From CAXBCP01 sp963977005 (GTDB taxonomy: Bacteria; Pseudomonadota; Alphaproteobacteria; MPNO01; UBA830), in NCBI GenBank assembly GCA_963977005.1, contig CAXBMQ010000010.1, forward strand, positions 92,219 to 156,218: DNA of 64,000 bases, written 5' to 3'. This document shows, piece after piece, positions 23,999 through 33,008 of this stretch. A program made the translations under genes and the position numbers. Under the pieces are notes generated by a model. It saw only the letters and a list, made by a program, of their open reading frames with translations. It was not told the origin of the DNA and made no database searches. Every line of letters begins with the position of its first letter. Positions within the stretch are counted from its first letter, which is position 1.

Positions 23999-26107
23999 TC
24001 ACGCGCCGCCGACAACCGCCAGCAGGAGGATCGACACGATGTTGATGATCTTGATCATCGGGTTCACCGCGGGACCGGCCGTGTCCTTGTAGGGATCGCC
24101 GACCGTATCGCCGGTGACGGACGCGGCATGGGCTTCCGAACCCTTGCCGCCGTGGTTTCCGTCCTCGATGTACTTCTTGGCATTATCCCAGGCACCGCCG
24201 CCTGCCGTCATCGACAGGGCAACGAACAGGCCGGTCACGATGGTCCCGAGCATGAGCGCACCCAGGGTCGTTACCGCCGCAGCCTGTCCGCCGATCCAGT
24301 TGATCACGAAGTAGACCACGATAGGCGCAAGGACCGGCAGCAGGGACGGCACGATCATTTCGCGGATCGCCGCCTTCGTCAGCATGTCCACCGCACGGCC
24401 GTATTCCGGACGCGCCGTACCTTCCATGATACCGGGGATCTCCTTGAACTGACGGCGAACCTCGACGACGACCGCCGCGGCGCAACGCCCGACAGCCATC
24501 ATGCTCAGCGAGCCGAACAGATAAGGCAGCATGCCGCCGATGAACAGTCCGATCACCACATAGGGGTCCTGGAGGCTGAACGTCACCTTCGAGGCGATCT
24601 CGGGGACATAGAACTTCATGTCCTCGGTAAACGCCGCGAACAGCACAAGGGCCGCCAGCGCCGCGGACCCGATGGCATAGCCCTTGGTGACGGCCTTCGT
24701 GGTGTTGCCGACCGCGTCGAGCGCATCCGTATAGTTACGGACTTCCTCGGGCAGTTCCGCCATTTCGGCAATGCCGCCGGCATTATCCGTGACGGGGCCG
24801 TAGGCATCGAGCGCCACGACCATGCCGGCAAGTGCCAGCATCGTGGTCGCCGCGATGGCGATGCCGTAAAGACCGGCCGCAAAGTACGCCACCAGAATAC
24901 CGGCGGAGATCACGATGACCGGCAGCGCCGTCGCTTCCATGGAGACCGCGAGGCCCTGGATGACGTTGGTCGCATGTCCGGTCTCGGACGCCTTGGCCAC
25001 GCTTTTGACCGGGCGATACTGGGTGCCGGTGTAGTACTCGGTGATCCAGATGATCAGACCGGTGACAACCAGACCGACGATCCCGCAATACAGAAGCTGT
25101 CGTGCCTGGATAGACCCGTCCACCATCGCAATCTCGGCGGAGAAGCTGCCGAAAAGCACGTACACCGCGCCCGCGATCAGAATGGCCGAGGCAATCGCCG
25201 ATGCGATGAAGCCCTTGTACAGGGCACCCATGACATTGTTGTTGCTGCCGAGACGCACGAAGAACGTGCCGAACACAGAGCCGATGATGCAGACGCCGCC
25301 GATCAGCAGCGGCAGAAGCAGCATCGTTTCCTGAATGGCGCCGGTGAAGAAGACGGCACCGACAAGCATCGTCGCAACGATGGTCACCGCGTAGGTCTCG
25401 AACAGGTCGGCCGCCATGCCGGCGCAATCGCCGACGTTGTCGCCGACGTTATCTGCGATCACCGCCGCGTTGCGGGGATCGTCCTCCGGAATACCGGCTT
25501 CGATCTTGCCGACAACGTCGGCACCGACATCCGCTCCCTTGGTGAAGATGCCGCCGCCGAGACGGGCAAAGATCGAAATCAGCGATGCGCCGAAGCCAAG
25601 GGCGACGAGCGCTTCGAGAATATGACGCAGGCCTGCCGCTTCAGCGGGGTTATACATTTCCCGCAGGGCGAGATAGTAACCCGCGACACCGAGCAGCCCG
25701 AGGCCGACGACGAGCATCCCCGTCACCGCACCCGACTTGAAGGCCACCGTCAGTGCAGGCTGAAGCCCGCCGGTCCGTGCCGCGTCTGCGGTCCGCACGT
25801 TGGCGCGCACCGAAATATACATGCCGATGTAACCGGCAACGCCCGAAAGCACAGCGCCGATGACAAAGCCGACAGCGGGGAGAACCCCGAGCAGCGCCCA
25901 GATCGCGAGGCCGACGACCACGCCGACCATGCCGATGGTCATATACTGACGGTTAAGATATGCCGCCGCGCCTTCCTGAATAGCGCCAGCGATTTCCTGC
26001 ATTCTCTCGTTGCCTGCCGAAGCGCCGAGAACCGACCGACTGGCGTAAAGGCCGTACAGGATCGCAAGACCGCCACACGCGATCACGACCCAATAAGCTG
26101 TAGACAT
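23999..26107 (-). CDS. hppA: Membrane-bound proton-translocating pyrophosphatase
   Basis: A 702-residue, 15-16-helix ion pump that uses PPi to move protons into the periplasm or a vesicle. The catalytic loop is complete: FTKGADVGADVVGKIEAGIPEDDPRN, followed by ADNVGDNVGDCAGMAADLFETY. The segment GNTTKAVTKG has Lys where K+-dependent enzymes have Ala, which marks the K+-independent type. Length is normal. It is convergent with bamE. ATG 26107 leads directly into a hydrophobic first helix. Confidence 0.96.
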   Translation of the reverse strand: MSTAYWVVIACGGLAILYGLYASRSVLGASAGNERMQEIAGAIQEGAAAYLNRQYMTIGMVGVVVGLAIWALLGVLPAVGFVIGAVLSGVAGYIGMYISVRANVRTADAARTGGLQPALTVAFKSGAVTGMLVVGLGLLGVAGYYLALREMYNPAEAAGLRHILEALVALGFGASLISIFARLGGGIFTKGADVGADVVGKIEAGIPEDDPRNAAVIADNVGDNVGDCAGMAADLFETYAVTIVATMLVGAVFFTGAIQETMLLLPLLIGGVCIIGSVFGTFFVRLGSNNNVMGALYKGFIASAIASAILIAGAVYVLFGSFSAEIAMVDGSIQARQLLYCGIVGLVVTGLIIWITEYYTGTQYRPVKSVAKASETGHATNVIQGLAVSMEATALPVIVISAGILVAYFAAGLYGIAIAATTMLALAGMVVALDAYGPVTDNAGGIAEMAELPEEVRNYTDALDAVGNTTKAVTKGYAIGSAALAALVLFAAFTEDMKFYVPEIASKVTFSLQDPYVVIGLFIGGMLPYLFGSLSMMAVGRCAAAVVVEVRRQFKEIPGIMEGTARPEYGRAVDMLTKAAIREMIVPSLLPVLAPIVVYFVINWIGGQAAAVTTLGALMLGTIVTGLFVALSMTAGGGAWDNAKKYIEDGNHGGKGSEAHAASVTGDTVGDPYKDTAGPAVNPMIKIINIVSILLLAVVGGA

Positions 26108-26278
26108 TTTTTAAATTCCTTGTTTTGTCCGGGACTGCGACCCCGAGACAGCGCACGTGCGCCATCAGCCCAAGGGGCCCGCGAAAACGCGTGGAACATG
26201 ACAGAAGAGCAGATTCATGGCAATACCGGCGCCGGGCTCAATTCGGCCAGGCTGCCACTCTTCGTTTCGCTCGGAAAA

Positions 26279-27481
26279 TCAGGTTGCCGACTGCTCCGCC
26301 GGGGCCTTCCGGCCGCTGTATCGAAGCCACAGCGTGGTCGCAAAAACGATCACGACAAGCGGCGCCATCACCAGGTTCACCGCGGACCAGCCGATCGAAT
26401 GCTGAACGGCACCGGACGTGACCGCGCCGACCGAAATCGTTCCCCAGATGAAGAAATCGTTCAGTCCCTGGACCTTCGCTTTTTCTTCCGGCGTATAGGT
26501 GCGGGTCAGCAGCGTGGTGCCGCCGGTGAACAGGAAATTCCAGCCGATACCGACAAGGACCAGGCCGGACAGGAAGTTCATGAAAGCGATCCCCGACAGA
26601 TGAATAACGATGCTGGCACCGCACAGGACCGAGCCCGCGATCAGGACGTTGTTGACCCCAAACCGGTTGATCAGATGTCCCGTCACAAACGCAGGCGCAT
26701 ACATCCCGAGGATATGGGCCTGAATGACGTAGGAAGAATCCGAGAATGTGAATCCGCATACTCCCATGGCAATGGGGGTCACGGTCATCAGGAACGACAT
26801 CACAAGATAACCGAAGGTCGCCGCGCAGACGGCGATGATAAATTGCGGCTGCCGGGCAATCTCCGAAAGCGGTCGTCCGGCTCCGGCCTTTCGCTGCTCC
26901 ATCGTCGGTTTGGGGATACTGATAAAGCTGACCACGCAGCCGACCAGCAGATAGACCACAATCAACGCGAGGTAGACACCGGCGAACTGAACCGCCAAGA
27001 GATCTGCGGTGTTGCGCGCCAGCGTCGGGCCGAGCACGGCAGCGACGATACTGCCCGCCAATACGTATGAAATCGCCTTGCTGCGAAACGCGTCTGTCGA
27101 AACATCCGCCGCGGCAAAACGGAAATAGTGACAAAACCCATTGAAGCTCCCGGTCAGCAGAGAGGCGATACAGAACAGCACGAAATCGCCCTGCATGATT
27201 GCGTACGCCCCCAGCGCGCCGCCACAGGCGCCGATGGCGGCACCCGTGATGAAACCTGTTTTCCGGCCGAACCGACCCATATAGAGAGACGCCGGAATGG
27301 TGGTCAGCGCCATCGCGACGAATTGCAGCGCGAGCGGCAGCGTCGCGAGGGACTTGTCGTCCACCAGGAGAATACCGCCGACAATCGGCGCGGTCGCAAT
27401 GATCGCCGACGTCGATGTCATGAAAAGCGCCTGGCACGAGGCGAGCAGGAATACGTTCCTGCGGACGGATGAAGTGGTCAT
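26279..27481 (-). CDS. MFS transporter, YfcJ/multidrug-like
   Basis: A 400-residue MFS carrier. The first helix begins at about residue 8, and the loop 2-3 signature is YMGRFGRKTGFITG. Several segments are notable for small residues and Phe, for example NGFCHYFRFAAADVSTDAFRSKAISYVLAGS near residues 120-150, which is characteristic of one alphaproteobacterial subgroup. Substrate unknown. It stands alone, 171 bases upstream of hppA on the same strand, and 106 bases before the repeat array. Confidence 0.85.
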   Translation of the reverse strand: MTTSSVRRNVFLLASCQALFMTSTSAIIATAPIVGGILLVDDKSLATLPLALQFVAMALTTIPASLYMGRFGRKTGFITGAAIGACGGALGAYAIMQGDFVLFCIASLLTGSFNGFCHYFRFAAADVSTDAFRSKAISYVLAGSIVAAVLGPTLARNTADLLAVQFAGVYLALIVVYLLVGCVVSFISIPKPTMEQRKAGAGRPLSEIARQPQFIIAVCAATFGYLVMSFLMTVTPIAMGVCGFTFSDSSYVIQAHILGMYAPAFVTGHLINRFGVNNVLIAGSVLCGASIVIHLSGIAFMNFLSGLVLVGIGWNFLFTGGTTLLTRTYTPEEKAKVQGLNDFFIWGTISVGAVTSGAVQHSIGWSAVNLVMAPLVVIVFATTLWLRYSGRKAPAEQSAT

Positions 27482-27545
27482 GGACTGAAACTTACGCCAG
27501 TTGCCGGTTCGGACATATTCAAAAATTGCAGGGCTGGGTCGCGAT

Positions 27546-27600
27546 TCAGGGTAAGTGGGTCAGGGTAAGTGGGTCAGGGTACGCGGGTCAGGGTGTGCGG
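27546..27600. repeat. Tandem repeat, four copies of a 14-base unit
   Basis: Units TCAGGGTAAGTGGG at 27546-27559 and 27560-27573 are identical; 27574-27587 (TCAGGGTACGCGGG) differs at two bases; the fourth copy (27588-27600) is incomplete. The TGA stop of the FliL-like gene is the start of the fourth unit (TCA on this strand). The unit is not a multiple of three. Confidence 0.9.
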
Positions 27601-28016
27601 CCGTGATAGACCTGCTGGACGATAACGGATTCGACTTTGTCCGGCCCGACGGCGCGGGTCGTGATATCCATTATCTTCGTCTTGATAAGTGCCGTGCTGG
27701 GGATCAGCGGCGCCTGCATGCGATAGGCAATAAGCCGGAAAAGCAGGTCGTAGGTTTTACTGCGGATGACCGGGAGGCGGCTGCGGACGTAATCCCGCTC
27801 TTCTTCGTCGGCGAGTTCCAGGGCGATGACCAACGTGAACTGCCGTTTTTCTTCGCCCTTGGGCATCATGGGAACATGGAACGGCTGCAACGAGACGAAC
27901 TGATTGGCCGACAACCTTGCTTTACCGCCCTTTGCAGCAAGCTCGCCGCCACCGGATACGGCAACGGCAATGCATACCGCCAGCGCGCCTAAATACGTCC
28001 TGAAAGACCCAAACAT
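27588..28016 (-). CDS. Small exported protein, FliL-like
   Basis: A 142-residue protein with an N-terminal hydrophobic signal (TYLGALAVCIAVAVSGGG, residues 7-24). The rest resembles the C-terminal domain of FliL: VSLQPFHVPM, FTLVIALELADEEERDYVRSRLPVIRSKTYDLLFRLIAY and IKTKIMDITTRAV. FliL proteins aid the stator of the flagellar motor. It is shorter than FliL and far from any flagellar operon except the MotA/MotB genes 32 kb away. A generic periplasmic role is possible. It lies 65 bases after thiL on the same strand. Confidence 0.55.
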   Translation of the reverse strand: MFGSFRTYLGALAVCIAVAVSGGGELAAKGGKARLSANQFVSLQPFHVPMMPKGEEKRQFTLVIALELADEEERDYVRSRLPVIRSKTYDLLFRLIAYRMQAPLIPSTALIKTKIMDITTRAVGPDKVESVIVQQVYHGRTP

Positions 28017-28081
28017 CGCACCTGCTCCGCATTGCCGGCGGCCAGTATCCCCCGGGAACGGAAACAGACGGTTAATGGGCG

Positions 28082-29047
28082 TCAGAAGTGCCGATATCCC
28101 GGAATGTCGGGGGTAACGTCATTCCCGGCATCGTCCCGAACGGTGACGACGGCGCTGCCGGCTTCCAGCCGGCCGATTTCCGTAATCCGCGTCGCGGCTG
28201 TTTCCGCCGCCTCGCGGGCCGCCTGTGCGCGTTCGGGCGGGACCGTGAATACGAGCTCGTAATCGTCGCCCGACGTCAAGAGTCCGAAAGGCCCATCCCC
28301 CTTCGCGCCGATGGCGGATCGGGCCGCGTCCGATACGGGTATGCCGGAGGCCGAAAGGCGGGCGCCGACGCCCGATGCCGTGCAGATATGGCCCAGGTCG
28401 GCCAGCAGTCCGTCGGAAACGTCGGCCATCGCGCTCGCAATGTCCCGCAGGGACACACCCAGCGCGCTCCGCGGTTCCGGAAGCTGGTAGCGTTGTACCA
28501 GCGGATCCCCGGCCCCTGCCCCGTCGCGCATCCGCGCAAGCCCCAGCCCCGCGTCCCCGATCGTGCCGGAAACAAAGACCAGATCGCCCGGACGGGCCGT
28601 CCCCCGGCGGACCGCATGGCCGGTGGGTGCCTCGCCGAATATGGTCACTGACAGGACAAGCGGACCGGGCGTCCGCGTCGTGTCGCCGCCAAGCAGAAGC
28701 AACCCGAATTGCTGCTGATCGATCTGCAGGCCCCCCGCGAATCCTTCCAGCCATTCATCCGTTGTACCCGTCGGCAGACTGAGGTTCAGAAAATAGGCAA
28801 ACGGCTCCGCTCCCATCGCCGCGATATCCGACAGGTTCACCCGCAAGAGCCGGCGCGCGATGACGTCTGGCGGCTCGCTCATCAGGAAATGAACGTCGGC
28901 GACCAGCGTATCCGTGGAGACGACCGTATCGAAACCGGTTTTCTGGGGGATCACCGCCGCATCGTCGAGCAGCCCGAGGGCACGATCGTCGCCACCGGTC
29001 AAAGGTGAAAGCAGCGCCGCGATCAGGTCGAATTCGCCCCGTTGCAC
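28082..29047 (-). CDS. thiL: Thiamine-phosphate kinase
   Basis: A 321-residue ATP-dependent kinase making thiamine diphosphate from thiamine phosphate. I place the start at GTG 29047, which gives the usual GEFDLIA N-terminus with GGGGAG upstream; an ATG at 29122 would overlap nusB. Motifs: DDAAVI, VVSTDTLVADVHF, GDTTRTPGP, MADVSDGLLADLG and LTSGDDYELVF. It begins just before the end of nusB and is probably in the same operon. Length is normal. Confidence 0.93.
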   Translation of the reverse strand: MQRGEFDLIAALLSPLTGGDDRALGLLDDAAVIPQKTGFDTVVSTDTLVADVHFLMSEPPDVIARRLLRVNLSDIAAMGAEPFAYFLNLSLPTGTTDEWLEGFAGGLQIDQQQFGLLLLGGDTTRTPGPLVLSVTIFGEAPTGHAVRRGTARPGDLVFVSGTIGDAGLGLARMRDGAGAGDPLVQRYQLPEPRSALGVSLRDIASAMADVSDGLLADLGHICTASGVGARLSASGIPVSDAARSAIGAKGDGPFGLLTSGDDYELVFTVPPERAQAAREAAETAATRITEIGRLEAGSAVVTVRDDAGNDVTPDIPGYRHF

Positions 29048-29051
29048 GGGA

Positions 29052-29573
29052 TCAGGCGCTCCCCGCCCCGTCTCCGGTTCCGCCGAATTCCTCGGGCCTG
29101 AGGCTCCGCGATATACGGTCAAGCATCCCGTTCACCATGCCGGGCTCCTGACCATCGTAAAAAGCATGGGCGATATCGACATATTCGGTGATGACAACCC
29201 GGGCCGGCGTATCCTTTCGGGACTGCAACTCGTAAACCCCGGCGCGCAGGATCGCGCGCAAAATGAATTCGACGCGCTCGAACGTCCATTTGTTCGACAG
29301 CGCCGCAGAAATGACTTCGTCAATTGCGGCCTGTTGCGCACCGACGCCGCGAACGATTTCGCTAAACAGGTTTTTATGGGGGGCGACGTCCTGTTCGGTA
29401 TCGAAACTGTCGCCGAGCCGGAAACGCAGGAACTCCTCGAGCACCTGGTCGCCGGACGTCCCGGAATGATCGATCTGGTAGAGCGCCTGAACGGCTGCAA
29501 GCCGCGCCGCGCTCCGCCGTGCCGTGCCGCCGCCATTGGCTTTCTTCGGCGCGCGCTCGGCTGCTTCGGTCAT
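29052..29573 (-). CDS. nusB: Transcription antitermination protein NusB
   Basis: A 173-residue all-helical protein that acts with NusE to support antitermination of rRNA transcripts. ATG 29573 overlaps the ribH stop (ATGA); the frame to 29810 is inside ribH. The core is ARLAAVQALYQIDHSG and VYELQSRKDTPARVVITEYVDIAHAFYD. C-terminal PEEFGGTGDGAGSA is extra and acidic/flexible. The ribH-nusB pairing is standard. Confidence 0.95.
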   Translation of the reverse strand: MTEAAERAPKKANGGGTARRSAARLAAVQALYQIDHSGTSGDQVLEEFLRFRLGDSFDTEQDVAPHKNLFSEIVRGVGAQQAAIDEVISAALSNKWTFERVEFILRAILRAGVYELQSRKDTPARVVITEYVDIAHAFYDGQEPGMVNGMLDRISRSLRPEEFGGTGDGAGSA

Positions 29574-30034
29574 CGCGGGTACAGATTGAATTTGCGCTTC
29601 AGGTCGATCATTGCGAGACAGGCGCGCGCAGCGGCGCCCCCCCGATCGTGATTGTCGCGGCTGGCCCGTGCCAGCGCCTGATCGCCGTTCTCGGTCGTCA
29701 GAACGCCGTAGCCCAGCGCAATACCGTATTTGAGCACAAGGTCGTTCAACCCCCGGGCGCTCTCGTTGCACACGTAATCGTAGTGCGAGGTTTCGCCGCG
29801 GATCACACACCCCAACGCGATATACCCGTCGAAGCGCTTGCGGTCTGACGGGTACTTGTAGGATTCGATCGCCATACGGATTGCGCCCGGAAGTTCGAAA
29901 GATCCCGGCACCTCGAAGCGCTCGTAGGTAGCGCCCACGGCATCGAGTTCGATCAGAACGCTTTCGATCATCCGGTCGGCAATCTCCTTATAGTACGGAG
30001 ATTCCACGATCATTATGTGCGGTGCATCGGCCAT
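29570..30034 (-). CDS. ribH: 6,7-dimethyl-8-ribityllumazine synthase
   Basis: A 154-residue enzyme that condenses the RibA/D product with 3,4-dihydroxybutanone phosphate. Motifs: FEVPGSFELPGAI, GYIALGCVIRGETSHYDYVC and YGVLTTENGDQALARA. Length fits. It is 6 bases after the ribBX gene, so the two are cotranscribed with the ribD-ribE genes. Confidence 0.96.
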   Translation of the reverse strand: MADAPHIMIVESPYYKEIADRMIESVLIELDAVGATYERFEVPGSFELPGAIRMAIESYKYPSDRKRFDGYIALGCVIRGETSHYDYVCNESARGLNDLVLKYGIALGYGVLTTENGDQALARASRDNHDRGGAAARACLAMIDLKRKFNLYPR

Positions 30035-30040
30035 CGTATC

Positions 30041-31270
30041 CTACTCCTCGACCTTCTCGATCGGCCGGCGGCCGACGACCGACAGTCCAAACCCTTCGAT
30101 CCCCTTGATCGCCCGCGCGCGGTTGGTCAGCAACACCATCTCCTTGACGCCGAGATCCGACAGAATCTGCGCCCCAACGCCGAAATCGCGCAGCGCCGGC
30201 GGCGCCGTCTCGCGCCCTTCATCGGACGTCACTGCCACTTCCGACGATGCCGCGACCGGATCCGTCGGCATACGGTGCCGCGCACGAACCTGGTTCGACA
30301 GTTTCTCGGCCCACGGCTCACGAATGATGACCACGACGCCCCGTCCCTCGGCCCCGATGGCCTGCAGCGCCCCTTCGAGTTCGGATTCGCGGCTGTTCGT
30401 CGTGTCGTGGATCATATCGTCGAGAATATTTACCGCGTGCATGCGCACCAGCACCGGTTCGTCGCCGGAAATATCCCCTTTGACGAGGGCGAGATGCTCC
30501 GCGTCGGACACACGGTTCCGGTAAACGATGAGCTTGAAGTCGCCACCGCGTTTGCGCTCGATCCGGGTTGTCATCGATCGCTCGACGATTGAATCGTTCC
30601 GCAGGCGATAGGCGATCAGATCGGCAATCGTTGCGACCTTCAAACCATGGAACTGGGCGAATTTCACGAGATCGGGCAGCCGCGCCATCGAGCCGTCTTC
30701 GTTCATGATTTCGCAGATCACACCGGACGGGTTCAGACCTGCCAGACGCGCAAGATCGACCGCCGCTTCGGTATGTCCGGTCCGCACCAGTGTGCCGCCG
30801 TCCTGGGCGCGGAGCGGAAAAATGTGACCGGGCGTGACGATTTCATCGCGGCCATGTGCCGGGTCGATCGCCACGGCAACGGTGCGGGCGCGGTCCGACG
30901 CCGAAATGCCGGTGGTCACGCCTTCGCGCGCCTCGATCGACGTTGTGAAAGCGGTCTCGAACTGGGAACGGTTATCGCTCGACATCAGTGACAGGCCAAG
31001 CTGATCGACACGTTCGCCGGTCATGGCCAGGCAGATCAGGCCGCGGCCGTACTTGGCCATGAAGTTGATCGCATCCGGGGTCGCCATCTGGCCCGCGACG
31101 ATAAGGTCGCCTTCGTTCTCCCGGTCTTCGTCATCGACGACTACGACCATTTTACCATTCCGGATATCTTCGATGACATCTGAAATCGGCGACAGGAATT
31201 CCGAGAGATCTTCCTGGGCGGCTTCCGCAACCGCCTCCTTGCTCACGACCGTAAACTTGTTATCAGCCAC
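30041..31270 (-). CDS. ribB: 3,4-dihydroxy-2-butanone 4-phosphate synthase with degenerate GTP cyclohydrolase II domain (RibBX)
   Basis: A 409-residue two-domain protein. GTG 31270 is preferred because AAAGGA lies 8 bases upstream at the end of ribE. The N-terminal RibB domain is intact (DDEDRENEGDL, HTEAAVDLARLAG). The C-terminal half aligns with GTP cyclohydrolase II, but the zinc-binding cysteines of that enzyme (normally in the C-x-G-D...C-D-C region) are replaced: the segment reads MHAVNILDDMIHDTTN. It is therefore unlikely to open GTP. Such RibBX hybrids are known in alphaproteobacteria and Vibrio; a separate RibA must exist elsewhere. Confidence 0.9.
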   Translation of the reverse strand: MADNKFTVVSKEAVAEAAQEDLSEFLSPISDVIEDIRNGKMVVVVDDEDRENEGDLIVAGQMATPDAINFMAKYGRGLICLAMTGERVDQLGLSLMSSDNRSQFETAFTTSIEAREGVTTGISASDRARTVAVAIDPAHGRDEIVTPGHIFPLRAQDGGTLVRTGHTEAAVDLARLAGLNPSGVICEIMNEDGSMARLPDLVKFAQFHGLKVATIADLIAYRLRNDSIVERSMTTRIERKRGGDFKLIVYRNRVSDAEHLALVKGDISGDEPVLVRMHAVNILDDMIHDTTNSRESELEGALQAIGAEGRGVVVIIREPWAEKLSNQVRARHRMPTDPVAASSEVAVTSDEGRETAPPALRDFGVGAQILSDLGVKEMVLLTNRARAIKGIEGFGLSVVGRRPIEKVEE

Positions 31271-31274
31271 TAAA

Positions 31275-31862
31275 TCAGTCCTTTCCGAGTATGCGCGCAA
31301 CGTAGCGCGCTATCGTATCTATTTCCATGTTGATCCTGTCGCCAACCTTGCGGCTGCCGAAGGTCGTTTCTCCCTGTGTATGGCTGATAATGTTTACGCC
31401 GAACCGGTTGCCCTGGACTTCATTCACGGTCAATGAAACGCCATCCAGGGAGACCGACCCTTTCGGCGCGAGATATTTGGCAAACGCGTCCGGCGCTTCA
31501 AAGGTAAACCGCACGCTGTCGCCTTCGGGCTGCATATCGACGATCGTGGCGACGGCGTCGACATGACCCGAGACGATATGGCCGCCCAGTTCATCGCCGA
31601 TCCGCATTGCGCGTTCAAGATTGACCGGTGTGCCCACGGTCCAGTCTCCGAGGCCTGTCTTGTCGAGCGTCTCCGCCGAGGCTTCGACCGCAAACCATCC
31701 CGGCCCCTTTTCGATAACGGTCAGGCACGGCCCGGAACAGGCGATGGAAGCGCCGATATCGACGTCATCCATGTCGTATGATGTCTCTATTTCGATCCTG
31801 GTATCCCCGCGTTTTTCAATAGCCCGGATTTTTCCGAGGTCGGTGACGATGCCTGTGAACAT
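31275..31862 (-). CDS. ribE: Riboflavin synthase, alpha subunit
   Basis: A 195-residue enzyme with two lumazine-binding repeats, which dismutates two lumazines to riboflavin. The start MFTGIV and the second-repeat motif KGSVSLDGVSLTVN are diagnostic. It lies 9 bases after ribD and 4 bases before the GTG of ribBX. Length is normal. Confidence 0.96.
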   Translation of the reverse strand: MFTGIVTDLGKIRAIEKRGDTRIEIETSYDMDDVDIGASIACSGPCLTVIEKGPGWFAVEASAETLDKTGLGDWTVGTPVNLERAMRIGDELGGHIVSGHVDAVATIVDMQPEGDSVRFTFEAPDAFAKYLAPKGSVSLDGVSLTVNEVQGNRFGVNIISHTQGETTFGSRKVGDRINMEIDTIARYVARILGKD

Positions 31863-31871
31863 GTTTTTCCT

Positions 31872-33008
31872 TCAACGATCGCGCACGTAAGTTTCGACGA
31901 TATCTGCACCCGCCGGCCGCGACGATACTTTGACGAAGTTCGCTGCGCCGTCAAGCGCCTCCACGCCAAAGCCGGCAACCGCGGATACGCCATCGCCGCC
32001 GATCACCCTGGATGCCCGGAACCAGACAAGCCGGTCGACCAGATTGGCAGCCAGCAAGCCTGCAATGATACGCCCGCCCCCCTCGACCATCATCCGTGTA
32101 ATCCCCAGACCTGCGAGTGCGCGGAGTGCCTCGACAAGATCGATATTGCCGTCAGTGTCGAGCGCGACATCGATCAGTCGGACGCCTGCATCCGCGAACG
32201 CCTTGCGGCGGGCCGGATCGCCATCCCCCCTGGTCAGGATCCATGTCGGTGTTTCGCCCGCCGTCGCGACGAGGTTGTGCGTCAGGGGCAACAAAAGGCG
32301 GGCATCGACGACAATACGGATCGGCGAAGCCCCCGCGAGCCCCGGCAGGCGGCAGGTGAGGGACGGATCGTCGAGCAGTGCGGTTCTGGATCCGACGAGG
32401 ATCGCATCGTTTCGCGCACGTATCCCGTGGCCCAGCGCCCGGGAGACCGCCCCGGTGATCCACTGGCTGTCGCCGGTCGCCGTGGCGATCCGGCCGTCCA
32501 GCGTCGTCGCGACCTTGACCGTTACCAACGGGCGGTCATTCTCGACCCGCATCAGGAAGCCGAGCGCGGCATCCCGCGCATCGGCCGCACAGACATCCTC
32601 TGTGACGTCGATGCCCGCGGCCCGCAGCATTGATATCCCCCCGCCCTGAACGCGCGGGTCAGGATCGCCGGTACCGATAACAACACGCCTGATCCCCGCA
32701 TCGATCAGCGCCTGCGCACAGGGCGGGGTTTCGCCATGATGGGCGCAGGGCTCAAGAGTGACGTAGGCTGTAGCGCCCTTCGTTGCCGAGCCCGCGCGTC
32801 CGATCGCCTCGGTTTCCGCATGCGGCCTGCCCCCCGGCTGGGTCCACCCCCGGCCGGCGATAACCCCGTCCTTGACGATTACGCAGCCAACCGACGGGTT
32901 CGGCGCGACATTCCCGTGGCCGCGCCGGGCAAGCCCGATCGCGATCCGCATGAAATGCGCGTCATTCAGCAAATGCCTGTCATTCAACGTTGTCTTCGTC
33001 ATCGACAT
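31872..33008 (-). CDS. ribD: Bifunctional pyrimidine deaminase / reductase RibD
   Basis: A 378-residue two-domain enzyme. The deaminase part has the zinc motif HAETEAI and PCAHHGETPPC; the reductase part includes VKVATTLDGRIATATGDSQWIT and MVEGGGRI. ATG 33008 overlaps the end of nrdR by 29 bases; a later ATG (33002) or a TTG codon near residue 8 is equally possible, since family members begin a few residues before the MRIAIGLA helix. Length is typical. Confidence 0.94.
   Translation of the reverse strand: MSMTKTTLNDRHLLNDAHFMRIAIGLARRGHGNVAPNPSVGCVIVKDGVIAGRGWTQPGGRPHAETEAIGRAGSATKGATAYVTLEPCAHHGETPPCAQALIDAGIRRVVIGTGDPDPRVQGGGISMLRAAGIDVTEDVCAADARDAALGFLMRVENDRPLVTVKVATTLDGRIATATGDSQWITGAVSRALGHGIRARNDAILVGSRTALLDDPSLTCRLPGLAGASPIRIVVDARLLLPLTHNLVATAGETPTWILTRGDGDPARRKAFADAGVRLIDVALDTDGNIDLVEALRALAGLGITRMMVEGGGRIIAGLLAANLVDRLVWFRASRVIGGDGVSAVAGFGVEALDGAANFVKVSSRPAGADIVETYVRDR

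Noticed and set aside
24128..27070. 980-residue open frame on the plus strand
   Set aside because: It runs opposite to hppA and an MFS gene, whose motifs are certain; it is high-GC third-position shadow, rich in Arg/His/Gly.
27546..27600. CRISPR-like array
   Set aside because: Repeats are 14 bases long with no spacers.
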